Assembly (NCBI GenBank): GCA_017634385.1 | Contig: JAGBNN010000001.1 | Location: 1-64,000, forward strand | DNA: 64,000 nucleotides | Origin: Bacilli bacterium | Lineage (GTDB): Bacteria; Bacillota_I; Bacilli_A; RF39; UBA660 | Reading direction: 5' to 3' | In this document: piece after piece, positions 1 to 9,371 of the stretch | How positions within the stretch are numbered: position 1 is the first letter of the stretch | Layout of the letters: every line of letters starts with the position of its first letter | Notes under the pieces: model-generated | What the model saw: only the letters and a program-made list of their open reading frames with translations | Database searches by the model: none | What the model was told of the DNA's origin: nothing | Program-made: the position numbers and the translations under genes

Positions 1-180
1 CAATTTGATCCGTCTTTATTGAAATAAGTTATTACAAACTTTTTTTCAAAATTTCACTAGTGTGAAATCTTTTTGGCGTGGGATTCTTTTCCAATTTATA
101 ACTACTATTAAAAACTATTGACTTTTAATAGTTAGCCTCCTTTAATAGATTATTATCTTTTTATTAAATAATTCCACTAA
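1..180 (-). other. Unassigned leader-like stretch at left edge
   Basis: No convincing complete gene is visible. On the minus strand a strong Shine-Dalgarno-like AAAGGAGG lies at 135-142, but no ATG, GTG or TTG with an open frame follows at a usable distance. It sits beside a perfect 10-bp inverted repeat (ACTATTAAAA at 104-113, TTTTAATAGT at 123-132), and a second hairpin TTTCAC-TAGT-GTGAAA lies near 51-66. A minus frame is open from about position 55 to the edge, without a start codon. This could be the 5' leader of a gene outside the window or a decayed gene. Confidence 0.3.
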
Positions 181-181
181 A

Positions 182-202
182 AAAGAAGGATGTTCCTTCT
201 TT
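182..202 (-). terminator. Terminator of the ylbDEF operon
   Basis: AAAGAAGGA and TCCTTCTTT form a perfect 9-bp stem with a 3-nt loop. A run of T follows on the minus strand. The hairpin overlaps the ylbF stop codon. Confidence 0.8.
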
Positions 203-494
203 AATCAAGTACACTTAGTACTATATTATTTATTTTTGTAAATACTAATCTTAAATTATTTTGTAATTGTAAATATTCTTTTAATTCTGGTATTGAAAAT
301 AATTTTTTCCTTAAAAGTATTACTTCTTTATTAAATGTATCATTTTTAATATATTCATCTTTATTTAAAGTAAATTCTTTCATTAAAGATAAATATTCTT
401 CGTTAGAATTTAATATATTATTTAGTTCTCTTAATCTTTTTATTTCATCTGTATTATCTAATTTATCTATTATTTTAGTTACTTCTTCTTTCAT
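201..494 (-). CDS. ylbF: YlbF/YmcA-family regulatory protein
   Basis: A 97-residue all-helical protein of the YlbF/YmcA (Com_YlbF, DUF964) family. In Bacillus this family acts with YmcA and YaaT on RNase Y-dependent mRNA maturation and in competence and sporulation control. Family features are the heptad-rich helices and the segment NSNEEYLSLMKEF. I start at the ATG at 494, because it has a GTGAGG ribosome site 6 nt upstream; an in-frame ATG at 515 has none. It is the last gene of ylbD-ylbE-ylbF, with a 7-nt gap after the ylbE-like gene. The Bacillus ylbD/E/F gene order supports the call; the role is inferred from the family. Confidence 0.75.
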   Translation of the reverse strand: MKEEVTKIIDKLDNTDEIKRLRELNNILNSNEEYLSLMKEFTLNKDEYIKNDTFNKEVILLRKKLFSIPELKEYLQLQNNLRLVFTKINNIVLSVLD

Positions 495-501
495 ATATAC
501 C

Positions 502-723
502 TCACTTAAATGCATTCATAAATGTTTTTATTAAATCTATTTTATTAGATAGATCATTTATTTTATCTGTTGTTGTTAATTTATATGCTTTTTTCATTTC
601 TTCTTCTAAGTAATTTAACATATTTGGATTTCTATTTAATATTTTATACCAATATGAGTTTTCTCTTATATATCTTTGTAGTAAAGCATTATTCTTTATT
701 TTTATTATTGTTTCTAAATTCAT
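502..723 (-). CDS. ylbE: YlbE-like small protein
   Basis: A 73-residue protein resembling the YlbE family by the motif YIRENSYWYKILNRNP, which parallels the aromatic-rich helix of Bacillus YlbE (IREQPxWYRxLxRNP). Function is unknown. Its ATG overlaps the stop of the preceding ylbD-like gene by one base (TAATG), which indicates translational coupling. The order ylbD-ylbE-ylbF matches Bacillus, and that context carries much of the assignment. Confidence 0.6.
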   Translation of the reverse strand: MNLETIIKIKNNALLQRYIRENSYWYKILNRNPNMLNYLEEEMKKAYKLTTTDKINDLSNKIDLIKTFMNAFK

Positions 724-1055
724 TAGTCTTCAAACTTTTTATATAATGGTCTTGGTGTATATGTATCTTTATTAATTTCATCTTTTGTTATTAATGATTG
801 TACTAAGCCTAATGCTTTACTTATATTAGTTATATTTTTTTGTACACTATCTAAATCTACATTTTTAACCATATTTATTATATCATTTACTGATGTACTT
901 TCTTTATTAAAATATTTATTCCATACATTATCTTCTTCACCATACAAAGAATATATTTCAAATAATTTTTGCCATGAAGTTTCATTTTTATTTACTTTAT
1001 CTATTAATTCTGGATGTTTTTTTACAAATAATTTAAATTCATCTTTTAAAGACAT
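723..1055 (-). CDS. ylbD: YlbD-like (putative coat) protein
   Basis: A 110-residue YlbD-family protein: the N-terminus MSLKDEFKLFVKKHPEL and the following SWQKLFEIYSLYGEED match the family's conserved opening. YlbD is annotated as a putative spore coat protein in Bacillus. The reading frame extends upstream to 1220 over the glycine-tail codons of the neighbouring DUF2207 gene, but that part is low-complexity read-through. The true start is the ATG at 1055, which has AGGTGG 6 nt upstream. Whether this organism makes spores cannot be told from the window. Confidence 0.65.
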   Translation of the reverse strand: MSLKDEFKLFVKKHPELIDKVNKNETSWQKLFEIYSLYGEEDNVWNKYFNKESTSVNDIINMVKNVDLDSVQKNITNISKALGLVQSLITKDEINKDTYTPRPLYKKFED

Positions 1056-1095
1056 ATTACCACCTAGTAAAATATATGTCTTTTTTTTATTTTTA

Positions 1096-3504
1096 TTACC
1101 AGCTGCTTCCGCCGCCGCCTCCGCCGCCTCCGCCGGAGAATCCTCCACCACCAGAGAATGATCCGCCACCAGAAGATCCTCCTGATGATGACTCGTATGG
1201 TCTAGATGATGAAACTGCACTTACTGTAGTTAATGTATGTGAGAATGAATTTACAAATGTAGTAGCTTTAAATACACTATTTACATTTAAATTCGAATCA
1301 TACCACTCTGCTGGTTTTATATCTATTCCTTCAAATTTTTTACTCCATTTTTTAGATATACCAAGTACATATGCATATGGTAGTATATCATAGAAATAAT
1401 TTGGATTTTCTTCTACTAATAATTCTAGTTTTTCTTTTTCTACTTTTAGTAAATAATCTTTAAATCCAATTATCTTATCATATTTTTCTCTTACATCTTC
1501 TCTCATCTTTTTAGAAAATAATATAAATAATATATTTATTATTATAATTACTATAATTGAGTATTTATTTATTTTACTTAATTTCATTATATTACTATCA
1601 ATTACGTAATTATTAATTAAGCTATTTTCTATATTATATATAATAAACAATGCTAATATAATTACCATATATATTGCTATTGAAACATAATGAGACATAT
1701 TATATATTTTATGTTTTTTTCTTAATTGATTCATAGCAGATTCTAAAGATGTATAAAATGAATTTACTAAGTCTGATTTTCTAGTTTTTGTTCTATTATA
1801 TTTAAATAATCCATTGTATGTAGTTTTTACATAATTTTCTTCAAAGCCTAATTCTTTTTCTTTTATAAGTTCAAAATCATTTCTTTTCTTACTTACTATA
1901 GTAATATAACCTTTATTAGCAAGATATATTATTAAAGATATTATATGTTTTTTTAATACTTTTCCTTTATATATATAACCTACTTCTGCTGGTGTCATAT
2001 TATCAGGTGCATTATAATATGCTATAACAGGATTTTTCTTTTTATATCCAAATAACAAATATATAATACTTGATATTATTAGCAATGTTACTATTATTAT
2101 TGTTCTTGTCGCTTGGGCATTAAAATATGGATTAATATTTTTTCTTTCATTAACAAAATATCCTTCTGGTAATTTTATTCTTATTGATACATCATCCATT
2201 GAATTTAATGCATATCCAAAATAATCTTTTTTAAAAGATACATTAATACTTTTTTTATCATAACTAGATAGTAATTGTTTGTATTTAAATGAACTATCAC
2301 TATAACCTAAATTATATGTATCATTTAATATATCAATATCATATGCGTTAACTTCCTTTGGTAAATTTAATTTTAAATTAAATTCTTTTATAGGAACGTG
2401 TTCATCTTCAAATTTATATATAAATAAATCATCTATATCTGTAAAATCATCACCAAAATCTACGTCATAACTCATTTTATATTCATATATTTTATTAACA
2501 TCTGTATCACTACCATCATTTACTGTTATTGATAACTCATCATCATTCATATATTTAAAATAACCTGTATTTGTCTTAATATTATCAATGATATAATTTA
2601 TTTTCTGTTTTTTCTTCTTACTGCCTACTTTTCTATATATGAATCCTTTAGTTTTTATATTTCTTTCTATTCCAGTTATATATTTTTTATATTTAACAAA
2701 ATAAGTTTCTTCAACATGCATTGTATTATTTTCTTTTAAAGTTGCATTTATAGTAACTTTTTCATAATTTTCATTCGAATTATCTGGATTATTATACCAT
2801 GTATATTCTTGTTCATTTTGATAATATCCTTCTGGTAGTTCTATTCTTACAGTTAATCCTTCATATGAAGAAAGCGCATAACCATCTACCTGTTTTATAT
2901 TACCTTTTATTAAGTTATTTTCAATACTATAATTTATATCTTTATTATATGTTGCACCATATCTACCTATCGTAAAATTAATTTTTGTTTGGTCAAAATC
3001 TTTCGGCATTTGAATATAAAATTCTACATTTTTTATCATGCAATCCCACTGTGTACCTATTATATTATAATAAAGATCATCAAAATCTTTTATATAATCT
3101 TCTCCCATATCATAAGTATATTTAATTATATATTGTTTTTTACCAGTGATTGTTTTGTTTGGATCACCTATTTTAAATGTAAAATCACTATATCCTTTTT
3201 CTATTGTATATTTTTCATTTACACTATAATCAGATATTTTTGTATCAGATTCTATTTCTACTTTTTCATCATTTATCTTTCTTGAATAGGTATTATGCAT
3301 TGGTAATGTTCTTTTTATACCATGTTTTTCTTTAAAAAAGTTAGCATCTATTGTTTCTACTACATTTAACGAATGATTTTCATTTACATTTATTTCTACC
3401 TTATAATTATCTATTTCATAATCCTCTGAATATGCGTAAGCATTAAAAAAAGGAAGAAATGAAAAAGATAATATTAACATTAATTTAATTAATCTTTTTT
3501 TCAT
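1096..3504 (-). CDS. DUF2207 membrane protein, duplicated ectodomain, Gly tail
   Basis: An 802-residue predicted membrane protein. A signal peptide (1-24) precedes two tandem DUF2207 ectodomains (about 28-235 and 248-465), a membrane helix near 465-486, two more near 601-626 and 645-661, a conserved cytosolic block (676-723), and a C-terminal Gly/Ser tail ending in Trp. Each ectodomain carries the family signature of an FDQTKINF-like strand and VRIELPEGYF. DUF2207 proteins commonly sit beside LemA, as here. Function is unknown; an envelope role is inferred. The block at 676-723 is nearly identical to the next gene, so the two are tandem paralogues. The tail codons form a GC-rich patch in an AT-rich gene. 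Confidence 0.85.
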   Translation of the reverse strand: MKKRLIKLMLILSFSFLPFFNAYAYSEDYEIDNYKVEINVNENHSLNVVETIDANFFKEKHGIKRTLPMHNTYSRKINDEKVEIESDTKISDYSVNEKYTIEKGYSDFTFKIGDPNKTITGKKQYIIKYTYDMGEDYIKDFDDLYYNIIGTQWDCMIKNVEFYIQMPKDFDQTKINFTIGRYGATYNKDINYSIENNLIKGNIKQVDGYALSSYEGLTVRIELPEGYYQNEQEYTWYNNPDNSNENYEKVTINATLKENNTMHVEETYFVKYKKYITGIERNIKTKGFIYRKVGSKKKKQKINYIIDNIKTNTGYFKYMNDDELSITVNDGSDTDVNKIYEYKMSYDVDFGDDFTDIDDLFIYKFEDEHVPIKEFNLKLNLPKEVNAYDIDILNDTYNLGYSDSSFKYKQLLSSYDKKSINVSFKKDYFGYALNSMDDVSIRIKLPEGYFVNERKNINPYFNAQATRTIIIVTLLIISSIIYLLFGYKKKNPVIAYYNAPDNMTPAEVGYIYKGKVLKKHIISLIIYLANKGYITIVSKKRNDFELIKEKELGFEENYVKTTYNGLFKYNRTKTRKSDLVNSFYTSLESAMNQLRKKHKIYNMSHYVSIAIYMVIILALFIIYNIENSLINNYVIDSNIMKLSKINKYSIIVIIIINILFILFSKKMREDVREKYDKIIGFKDYLLKVEKEKLELLVEENPNYFYDILPYAYVLGISKKWSKKFEGIDIKPAEWYDSNLNVNSVFKATTFVNSFSHTLTTVSAVSSSRPYESSSGGSSGGGSFSGGGGFSGGGGGGGGGSSW

Positions 3505-3522
3505 ATTTTCCTCCTTGTTAGG

Positions 3523-5268
3523 CTACCAGCTTCCGCCGCCGCCTCCGCCGCCTCCGCCGCCAGAGAATCCTCCACCGCCAGAGAATGACCCACCACCAGA
3601 AGATCCTGATGATTCATATGGTCTTGATGACATTGTAGTAGATGTAGTTGCAAGTGTTCTTTCTAGTGAACTTGAAAATTTATTTACATCAAATCTACCT
3701 GTATTTATATCATACATATTACCAACATACCAAGTAGGTGCTGGCATAATAATTGATTCGAATTTTTTACTCCATTTTTTAGATATACCAAGTACATATG
3801 CATATGGTAGTATATCATAGAAATAATTTGGATTTTCTTCTACTAGTAATTCTAGTTTTTCTTTTTCTACTTTTAGTAAATAATCTTTAAATCCCATAAT
3901 TTTATTATAATATTTAGTTGCTTCTTCATTTCTTCTATTTCCAAATATTAAATATAAAATATTAAGCACTATTACTGCTATCATTAATAAAATTGATACT
4001 ACATTAAATAATTCATATTGATAGTGTAATCTATATGTCATTAATGCTGATGCAATCATTCTATAGAAAATAGTACCCATTATAAATAATATATAAAGTA
4101 ATATACATACACTATGAGATGCATCATATATCTTATGAGTCTTTCTTAATTTAGTTAAAGCTGAGTATAAAGTTGTATAGAAAGTATCTGTTAATTTACT
4201 TTTTGTAACTAAACCTTCTTCATCTGCTTTTCTAAATAGACCATTAAATGTTATTCTTGCATATTCTGGTTCTTCATCTGGAATTGGTTGTAACCTTTTT
4301 AAAGAAAATTTATTTTTACCTTCATCTATTATTTGTAAGTATCCTTTATTAGCAAAATAAGTTATTAATGATACTATTTGTTCATTTGAAGTTGCACCTT
4401 TATATAAATATCCAAGTTCTGCTGGTGTTAAATCATCTGGTACTGTATATTCTGGTACTAATATAAATGGTTTCTTTTTTCCAAATTTAAAGAATAAGAA
4501 TGTACTTAATAAAATTGCTATTACACATGATACTATTTCTACTATTAATAGTATAAATGTTGGATCTATATTTCTTCTTTCTCCTACAAAATACCCTTCT
4601 GGTAGTTCTATTCTAACAGTTAATCCTTCATACGCATTAAGTGCATTTCCAGTTATTCTATCTTTCTCTATAGTCCCAGTTATTTTATTATTATTTATAT
4701 CGTATTTTACATCTTCATAATATGTTGATCCATAATATCCCATTGGAAAGTTAATTTTTGTTTGATCAAAATCTTTTGGCATTTGAATAGTAAATTCTAC
4801 TTCTTTCATATTTGTATCCCATTCTGTACCAATTATGTTAAAGTATAATTCATCATATTCATCTATATTATCATCACCAAAATCATAATCATATTTAATA
4901 ATATATTGTTTTGGTCCAATAATTGTTGAAGATGCTGAACCTATTTTATATGTATATATATTATTTTCAAGTGTTTTTGTATATGGCTCATTAATACTTT
5001 CGTTTCTTATTTTAGCCTTATTTTTTGTATCAAAGTCATTTCTTTGAAATTTATTAACAATAGGTATTTTTCTAAATATACCATGTCTGTATTCTTTAAA
5101 ATTTACATCTATTGTTTCTGTTACATTTAATATATTATTTTCGTTTACATTTATATCTACTTTATATTTTTCTATTTCATAACCATAATCTTGTGCCTTA
5201 ACATTTATAGGCAATAATAAAAATAGAAAAAAAGATATAAAAAGTAAATAAAATTTATTCTTTTTCAT
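3523..5268 (-). CDS. DUF2207 membrane protein with Gly-rich tail
   Basis: A 581-residue paralogue of the adjacent downstream gene with one DUF2207 ectodomain. It has a signal peptide at 1-25, an ectodomain at about 28-230 (FDQTKINF, VRIELPEGYFVGERRNI), a membrane helix near 238-262, further helices around 390-460, the conserved block GFKDYLLKVEKEKLELLVEE, and a Gly-rich tail ending GSW. The start is ATG with GAGGAG upstream. It lies 17 bp after lemA and 18 bp before the longer DUF2207 gene, so the three form one operon. The family is usual in LemA neighbourhoods; the molecular role is not established. Confidence 0.85.
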   Translation of the reverse strand: MKKNKFYLLFISFFLFLLLPINVKAQDYGYEIEKYKVDINVNENNILNVTETIDVNFKEYRHGIFRKIPIVNKFQRNDFDTKNKAKIRNESINEPYTKTLENNIYTYKIGSASSTIIGPKQYIIKYDYDFGDDNIDEYDELYFNIIGTEWDTNMKEVEFTIQMPKDFDQTKINFPMGYYGSTYYEDVKYDINNNKITGTIEKDRITGNALNAYEGLTVRIELPEGYFVGERRNIDPTFILLIVEIVSCVIAILLSTFLFFKFGKKKPFILVPEYTVPDDLTPAELGYLYKGATSNEQIVSLITYFANKGYLQIIDEGKNKFSLKRLQPIPDEEPEYARITFNGLFRKADEEGLVTKSKLTDTFYTTLYSALTKLRKTHKIYDASHSVCILLYILFIMGTIFYRMIASALMTYRLHYQYELFNVVSILLMIAVIVLNILYLIFGNRRNEEATKYYNKIMGFKDYLLKVEKEKLELLVEENPNYFYDILPYAYVLGISKKWSKKFESIIMPAPTWYVGNMYDINTGRFDVNKFSSSLERTLATTSTTMSSRPYESSGSSGGGSFSGGGGFSGGGGGGGGGGSW

Positions 5269-5285
5269 ATCTTTACTCCTCTTTT

Positions 5286-5840
5286 TTACTTTTCAAAATC
5301 AGGAACAACATTTTGTCTTTGTTCTTCACTTGCTTCATACATCTTCATTGCTTGATATCCCATAATTCTAGCAACTATATTAGCAGGTATTACAATTATT
5401 GCAGTATTATAAATTTTAACTGCTGCATTGTAGTATCTTCTTGCTCCTACTAATTCTTCGTTTAATTTTTGAATTTGATCTTCAAGTTTAACAAAACTTT
5501 GATCAACTTTTAAATCAGGATAGCTTTCAGATAAAGCAAACAATTTGCTTAAAGCTCCAGTAATTTGGTTATCAGCTTCAATTTTTTCATCAATTGTTTG
5601 AGCTCCTAACCCTTTTGCTCTTGCATTAATAACATTTTCTAAAATATCATTTTCTGCTCCTACATGTCCTTTGATTGTACCAACCATAGAGTTGATAGCA
5701 TCATATCTTTGTGTTAGATATACATCTACATCTGCGAATGCATTTTCTGCACTCAATTTTTTTCTAGCAAGTCCATTAGCAACTCCAATAAACCAAATGA
5801 TTAATAGAGCTACAACAGCTATTACTATAATCCAAACCAT
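5286..5840 (-). CDS. lemA: LemA family protein
   Basis: A 184-residue LemA protein with one N-terminal membrane helix (about 2-18) followed by a long helical domain. Family signatures include LTQRYDAINSMV, SYPDLKVDQSFVKLEDQIQ, RRYYNAAVKIYN and a final VPDFEK. The length is typical. The RBS is GGAGAG ahead of ATG. It leads an operon with two DUF2207 genes, a recurrent pairing in bacteria. LemA proteins are membrane-anchored and of uncertain function, proposed to act in envelope processes. Confidence 0.93.
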   Translation of the reverse strand: MVWIIVIAVVALLIIWFIGVANGLARKKLSAENAFADVDVYLTQRYDAINSMVGTIKGHVGAENDILENVINARAKGLGAQTIDEKIEADNQITGALSKLFALSESYPDLKVDQSFVKLEDQIQKLNEELVGARRYYNAAVKIYNTAIIVIPANIVARIMGYQAMKMYEASEEQRQNVVPDFEK

Positions 5841-5911
5841 TTTCTTCTCTCCTTTACTAATTATAATTATATATTAAATTTTTTTATAAGTAAATTATAT
5901 TTTTTTATTTT

Positions 5912-6499
5912 TTACATTTTAGGTCCATTGTCAAGTTCTACAGTATTTTCATTATATTGTATTATCTTAACAGGAATTTTTATTTTTTCTGCTATTTCTT
6001 GTTCAATTTTAGGTAACACTTCATATATTTCATCTTCTTGCAAATCCAAATTATCAGACCATGAATCATCCATATCATCATATCCAAAAAATTCATCATA
6101 TCTAAATCCTATTACCAGTGTTCCATTTTTTGCCATACAATTATAATCAGCAATTGGTCCATACGGAATTAAGTTGTTTTCACTAACAGATTTATCCGTT
6201 AGAACATCACTTAATGTTGAATTAATAAATTCTTTTTTTACATCATATGTTGTTTCAGAATCTATTTTATCTAATAATAATTTTTTATCAGATTCAAGAT
6301 TTTCTAAATGAAAATCATTTCTTATATAAAAATAATTTAAAATAGATTTTTTTTGATATTCATCTTTTTCTTCTTCACTTGTTTTTTCATATTTCAAATC
6401 AGATGACGAAAAATTATTGTCATAATTCGTTAAAGAAGTTTCTTTAAATAAATATTCATATAATAAGATATAATATTTTTCTTTTAATAATTCTTCCAT
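5912..6499 (-). CDS. Probable immunity protein or partner of the T7SS effector
   Basis: A 195-residue soluble, strongly acidic protein that I do not recognise as a family. It is rich in Asp/Glu, for example FFGYDDMDDSW and LQEDEIYEVLPKIEQEI, and has no signal peptide or membrane helix. It starts 10 bp after the large effector gene and ends the WXG100 operon. A small acidic protein directly behind a polymorphic toxin is the usual place for an immunity gene, so that role is inferred from position only. A chaperone role is the alternative. Confidence 0.5.
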   Translation of the reverse strand: MEELLKEKYYILLYEYLFKETSLTNYDNNFSSSDLKYEKTSEEEKDEYQKKSILNYFYIRNDFHLENLESDKKLLLDKIDSETTYDVKKEFINSTLSDVLTDKSVSENNLIPYGPIADYNCMAKNGTLVIGFRYDEFFGYDDMDDSWSDNLDLQEDEIYEVLPKIEQEIAEKIKIPVKIIQYNENTVELDNGPKM

Positions 6500-6508
6500 A
6501 TTTACCTC

Positions 6509-9358
6509 CTAATTAATATCATAATATTCTAATCTAAAACCACCTTTTTGTAAATCTTCATAGGGTACTACATATGAATTTCCCCATGAACTAACTATAA
6601 ATCCATCATCGCATGTTCCTACAACATGTACAGCGTGACCATCGCCTTCCTTCCAACTAGCAGTTGATACATCTCCAGTATTATTTGTACTAATAAATCT
6701 TATATTATTAACTTTTTGTGGGTCTGATAATATACCAAGTTGAACTTGATATCCCATTTTTATATATTTTTCAGTATCATTAATAGCGTTTTGCATACCA
6801 CTATCTGAAAGAGGCATATTATTAAAGTCATGACCATATGTATTAGCAGTTTTAATTTGTTGTATTCCTTTTGTTTTTAGATAATTATTCATTATATCAA
6901 AATTAAAACCATTAGGTGATGACATATATTGTTGATTTTCAGTATATAATTTTTTTGTTTTAGTAAATTGATATGTTTTATTGCCATATGCATCATATAC
7001 TTCTGTTATTTTTAATAAATATTTTTTACCATCATTTGCATCTTTATACCAAAGACCCCCACCATTTGCATAATCATTTGTGTACAAATATATATCAAGT
7101 AATAATTCACCTTGATTTAACTGAAGTTTTCCTGATGAATTCGTAGTATACATATCAAATCCAAACTTTTGTTTAAATCCATTTGGGTCATTTTTATATT
7201 TAGAAAATATTCCATTACATACAGATGCATATGAACATGCGCCTTTACTATCTAAATTTTTCATAATAACTTTTACTTGACTATTACTAAATCCTTGATT
7301 TTTTAATTTATTTTTAAGTCTATTATAATCATTAGGATTAGTTTTTTTCAAATTAGTTAAATATCCTTGGTTTACACCAAATGTTGAATTTCCACCATCA
7401 TACATTTTAAAGAAATTATAATCAATAGCCACAGATGAGTTATTATATTTTTTACCAGTTTGTTTTGATACTATTTTACTATTACCCATTAAAGTTCCTT
7501 TTAGTTGGGTCATGTCTACATTTTTGTTTTTAGATACTTCTTCTGATACTACTTTTAAAAATTCTTCTCTTGATATTTCGTATGTTTTTCCATCTATATT
7601 AACATTAATTTTACTTGTTACAGCACCAGGAGCATTTGTGTAACCAGCTACTAAAACCCCAACAAAGAATGAATAAAAACTATCATTTTCTACTTGTGTT
7701 AAATCTATATTTTCTCCCAATATAACAGCTCTTAATCCAGCATCAATCCACTCTTGTGAAAATTCTTCTGTACCTTCTGATATTAAATTAGCTAAAGTAA
7801 ATCCAGATGTTTTACTTATTCCAGGTATTTTACCTAAGAAATATCCTAATGTTGCTTCACTTGCACCAGAGAATAATCCATATATCCATGCTGATTTTGT
7901 TGACGAACCATTTACTAAAGCTTGATGTTTTGCATTCCCACCTGCAGATACTCCCATTAATGTACTACCTACAGCTGAACCAACTGCTGGCGTAAATAAT
8001 GCTGTTGTTATTGCGCTAGCTGCAATAGCTGGAGTCATATTACCAATAGCAGAATGAACATCATATACTGTTCCATAATATCCTGTATTTTCTGCTAAAT
8101 ATGTTCTTACTATACATGCAGCATATTCATCTGATGTTAAATGTTTGTCATTAACTAATAAATTATACATACCATTATTAAAGTTTGTTACACCATCATC
8201 TATACCTTTAATACTTACAGTACTATACGAAGCAAGAAAACCTAAAATAGTTTCTCCTATATTTTGTCCATCTGTTTGCGAAGCATAATATATTTTAAAA
8301 TCTTCAATCCATTTTGCAGCATCTTCTGCACCTTTTGCTTTATTTATATCATCTGTTAGCAATGACAAATATTTATCTGCTTCTTTTCTTCCACGTGTTT
8401 TAAATAAATAATGATATATTAATTTTTGATCATCATTAGTATACTTATAAATATCACTTAATGATATAGAAGTATCATCTACATTAATTTGAAATATTCC
8501 AAAATCTTCTTCAGTATTATATTTTTTTTGATATTCTATGATTGCTAATAAATCAACATCATCAACATTATAATTCTTATTATTATAATATTCTTTATAT
8601 AAAGCATCTCCATCATAATCTATCAAGAAATTATTAAAATCTTCTGTATCCATTAGATTTTCATATGGTTCGATTTCTTTCATATGTTGTGCTTCTTTTT
8701 TATAATATTCCATTAGCGATACGTCACCTTTTAATTCATCTATTTTAGCTTTTATCGCTGGCATATCATTCAAATCAGGATACTTTTCTATATCTATTAT
8801 AGGCTGTGTATTCATAGCCGCTGTTTGCATTGCTTGATCATATTCTGATTCTAACATTTCTATATCACTATTATATTCAGCAATCAATTCATCAATATAT
8901 GTTATATATTCATCTAAATTTATTTCTTCTTCATTTGCATTTGGATCATAATCTGTTTCTGTATATGTAGATATATCATAATTTAAATCCATTTGTTTTA
9001 TAGTATCTCCTGATTCCATTACTTCTTCATTTATTTTATCTACAAAACCATTTAAATAACTATTTGTACTTGAATCTGTTACAGTACTTGTTCCACTTGC
9101 TAAAGATTCATCTAAATTATCCATATCTTTTATATAATCATCTAACCATGTGTTTAAAGATTGGTATCCTTTTTCAATTGTTGAATAATAATTAGCTATT
9201 TTTTCTCTCATTTGCATAACTACTGGATCAGTGCAAGTACTTATATATCCATTTGTAAAATATTTATAAGAACCTTCATCAAACCCAAATTTTTCAGATG
9301 AAATGCTATTTTTATAACTATTTAAACTCGTTTTATCCGCTACATACGTAACTCTCAC
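6509..9358 (-). CDS. T7SS-type effector with C-terminal papain-like domain
   Basis: A 949-residue secreted-effector candidate. The N-terminal half (1-430) is helical. Residues 441-474 form a small-residue hydrophobic stretch (Ala/Gly/Thr-rich), followed by SEGTEEFSQEWID (about 523-536), a segment seen in many Firmicutes polymorphic toxins. The C-terminus looks like a papain-like cysteine protease fold: Cys708 in GACSYASVCNGI, His908 in GHAVHVVG, and Asn927 in SSWGNSY are candidate catalytic residues. The start is GTG with GAGGGTG 6 nt upstream; there is no signal peptide. It follows three small WXG100-type genes in one operon, which suggests export by a type VII system whose ATPase is not in this window. 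Target unknown. Confidence 0.7.
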   Translation of the reverse strand: MRVTYVADKTSLNSYKNSISSEKFGFDEGSYKYFTNGYISTCTDPVVMQMREKIANYYSTIEKGYQSLNTWLDDYIKDMDNLDESLASGTSTVTDSSTNSYLNGFVDKINEEVMESGDTIKQMDLNYDISTYTETDYDPNANEEEINLDEYITYIDELIAEYNSDIEMLESEYDQAMQTAAMNTQPIIDIEKYPDLNDMPAIKAKIDELKGDVSLMEYYKKEAQHMKEIEPYENLMDTEDFNNFLIDYDGDALYKEYYNNKNYNVDDVDLLAIIEYQKKYNTEEDFGIFQINVDDTSISLSDIYKYTNDDQKLIYHYLFKTRGRKEADKYLSLLTDDINKAKGAEDAAKWIEDFKIYYASQTDGQNIGETILGFLASYSTVSIKGIDDGVTNFNNGMYNLLVNDKHLTSDEYAACIVRTYLAENTGYYGTVYDVHSAIGNMTPAIAASAITTALFTPAVGSAVGSTLMGVSAGGNAKHQALVNGSSTKSAWIYGLFSGASEATLGYFLGKIPGISKTSGFTLANLISEGTEEFSQEWIDAGLRAVILGENIDLTQVENDSFYSFFVGVLVAGYTNAPGAVTSKINVNIDGKTYEISREEFLKVVSEEVSKNKNVDMTQLKGTLMGNSKIVSKQTGKKYNNSSVAIDYNFFKMYDGGNSTFGVNQGYLTNLKKTNPNDYNRLKNKLKNQGFSNSQVKVIMKNLDSKGACSYASVCNGIFSKYKNDPNGFKQKFGFDMYTTNSSGKLQLNQGELLLDIYLYTNDYANGGGLWYKDANDGKKYLLKITEVYDAYGNKTYQFTKTKKLYTENQQYMSSPNGFNFDIMNNYLKTKGIQQIKTANTYGHDFNNMPLSDSGMQNAINDTEKYIKMGYQVQLGILSDPQKVNNIRFISTNNTGDVSTASWKEGDGHAVHVVGTCDDGFIVSSWGNSYVVPYEDLQKGGFRLEYYDIN

Positions 9359-9371
9359 ACTATCACCCTCT

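Noticed and set aside
1056..1220. N-terminal extension of the YlbD-like protein rich in Ala and His
   Set aside because: It is out-of-frame read-through of the neighbour's glycine tail; the ATG at 1055 has the ribosome site.
1076..1393. Plus-strand proline-rich frame at the DUF2207 glycine tail, and the similar one at 3515-3820
   Set aside because: They are antisense to the Gly-rich tails: CCG/CCT codons mirror GGC/GGA, and no ribosome site precedes them.
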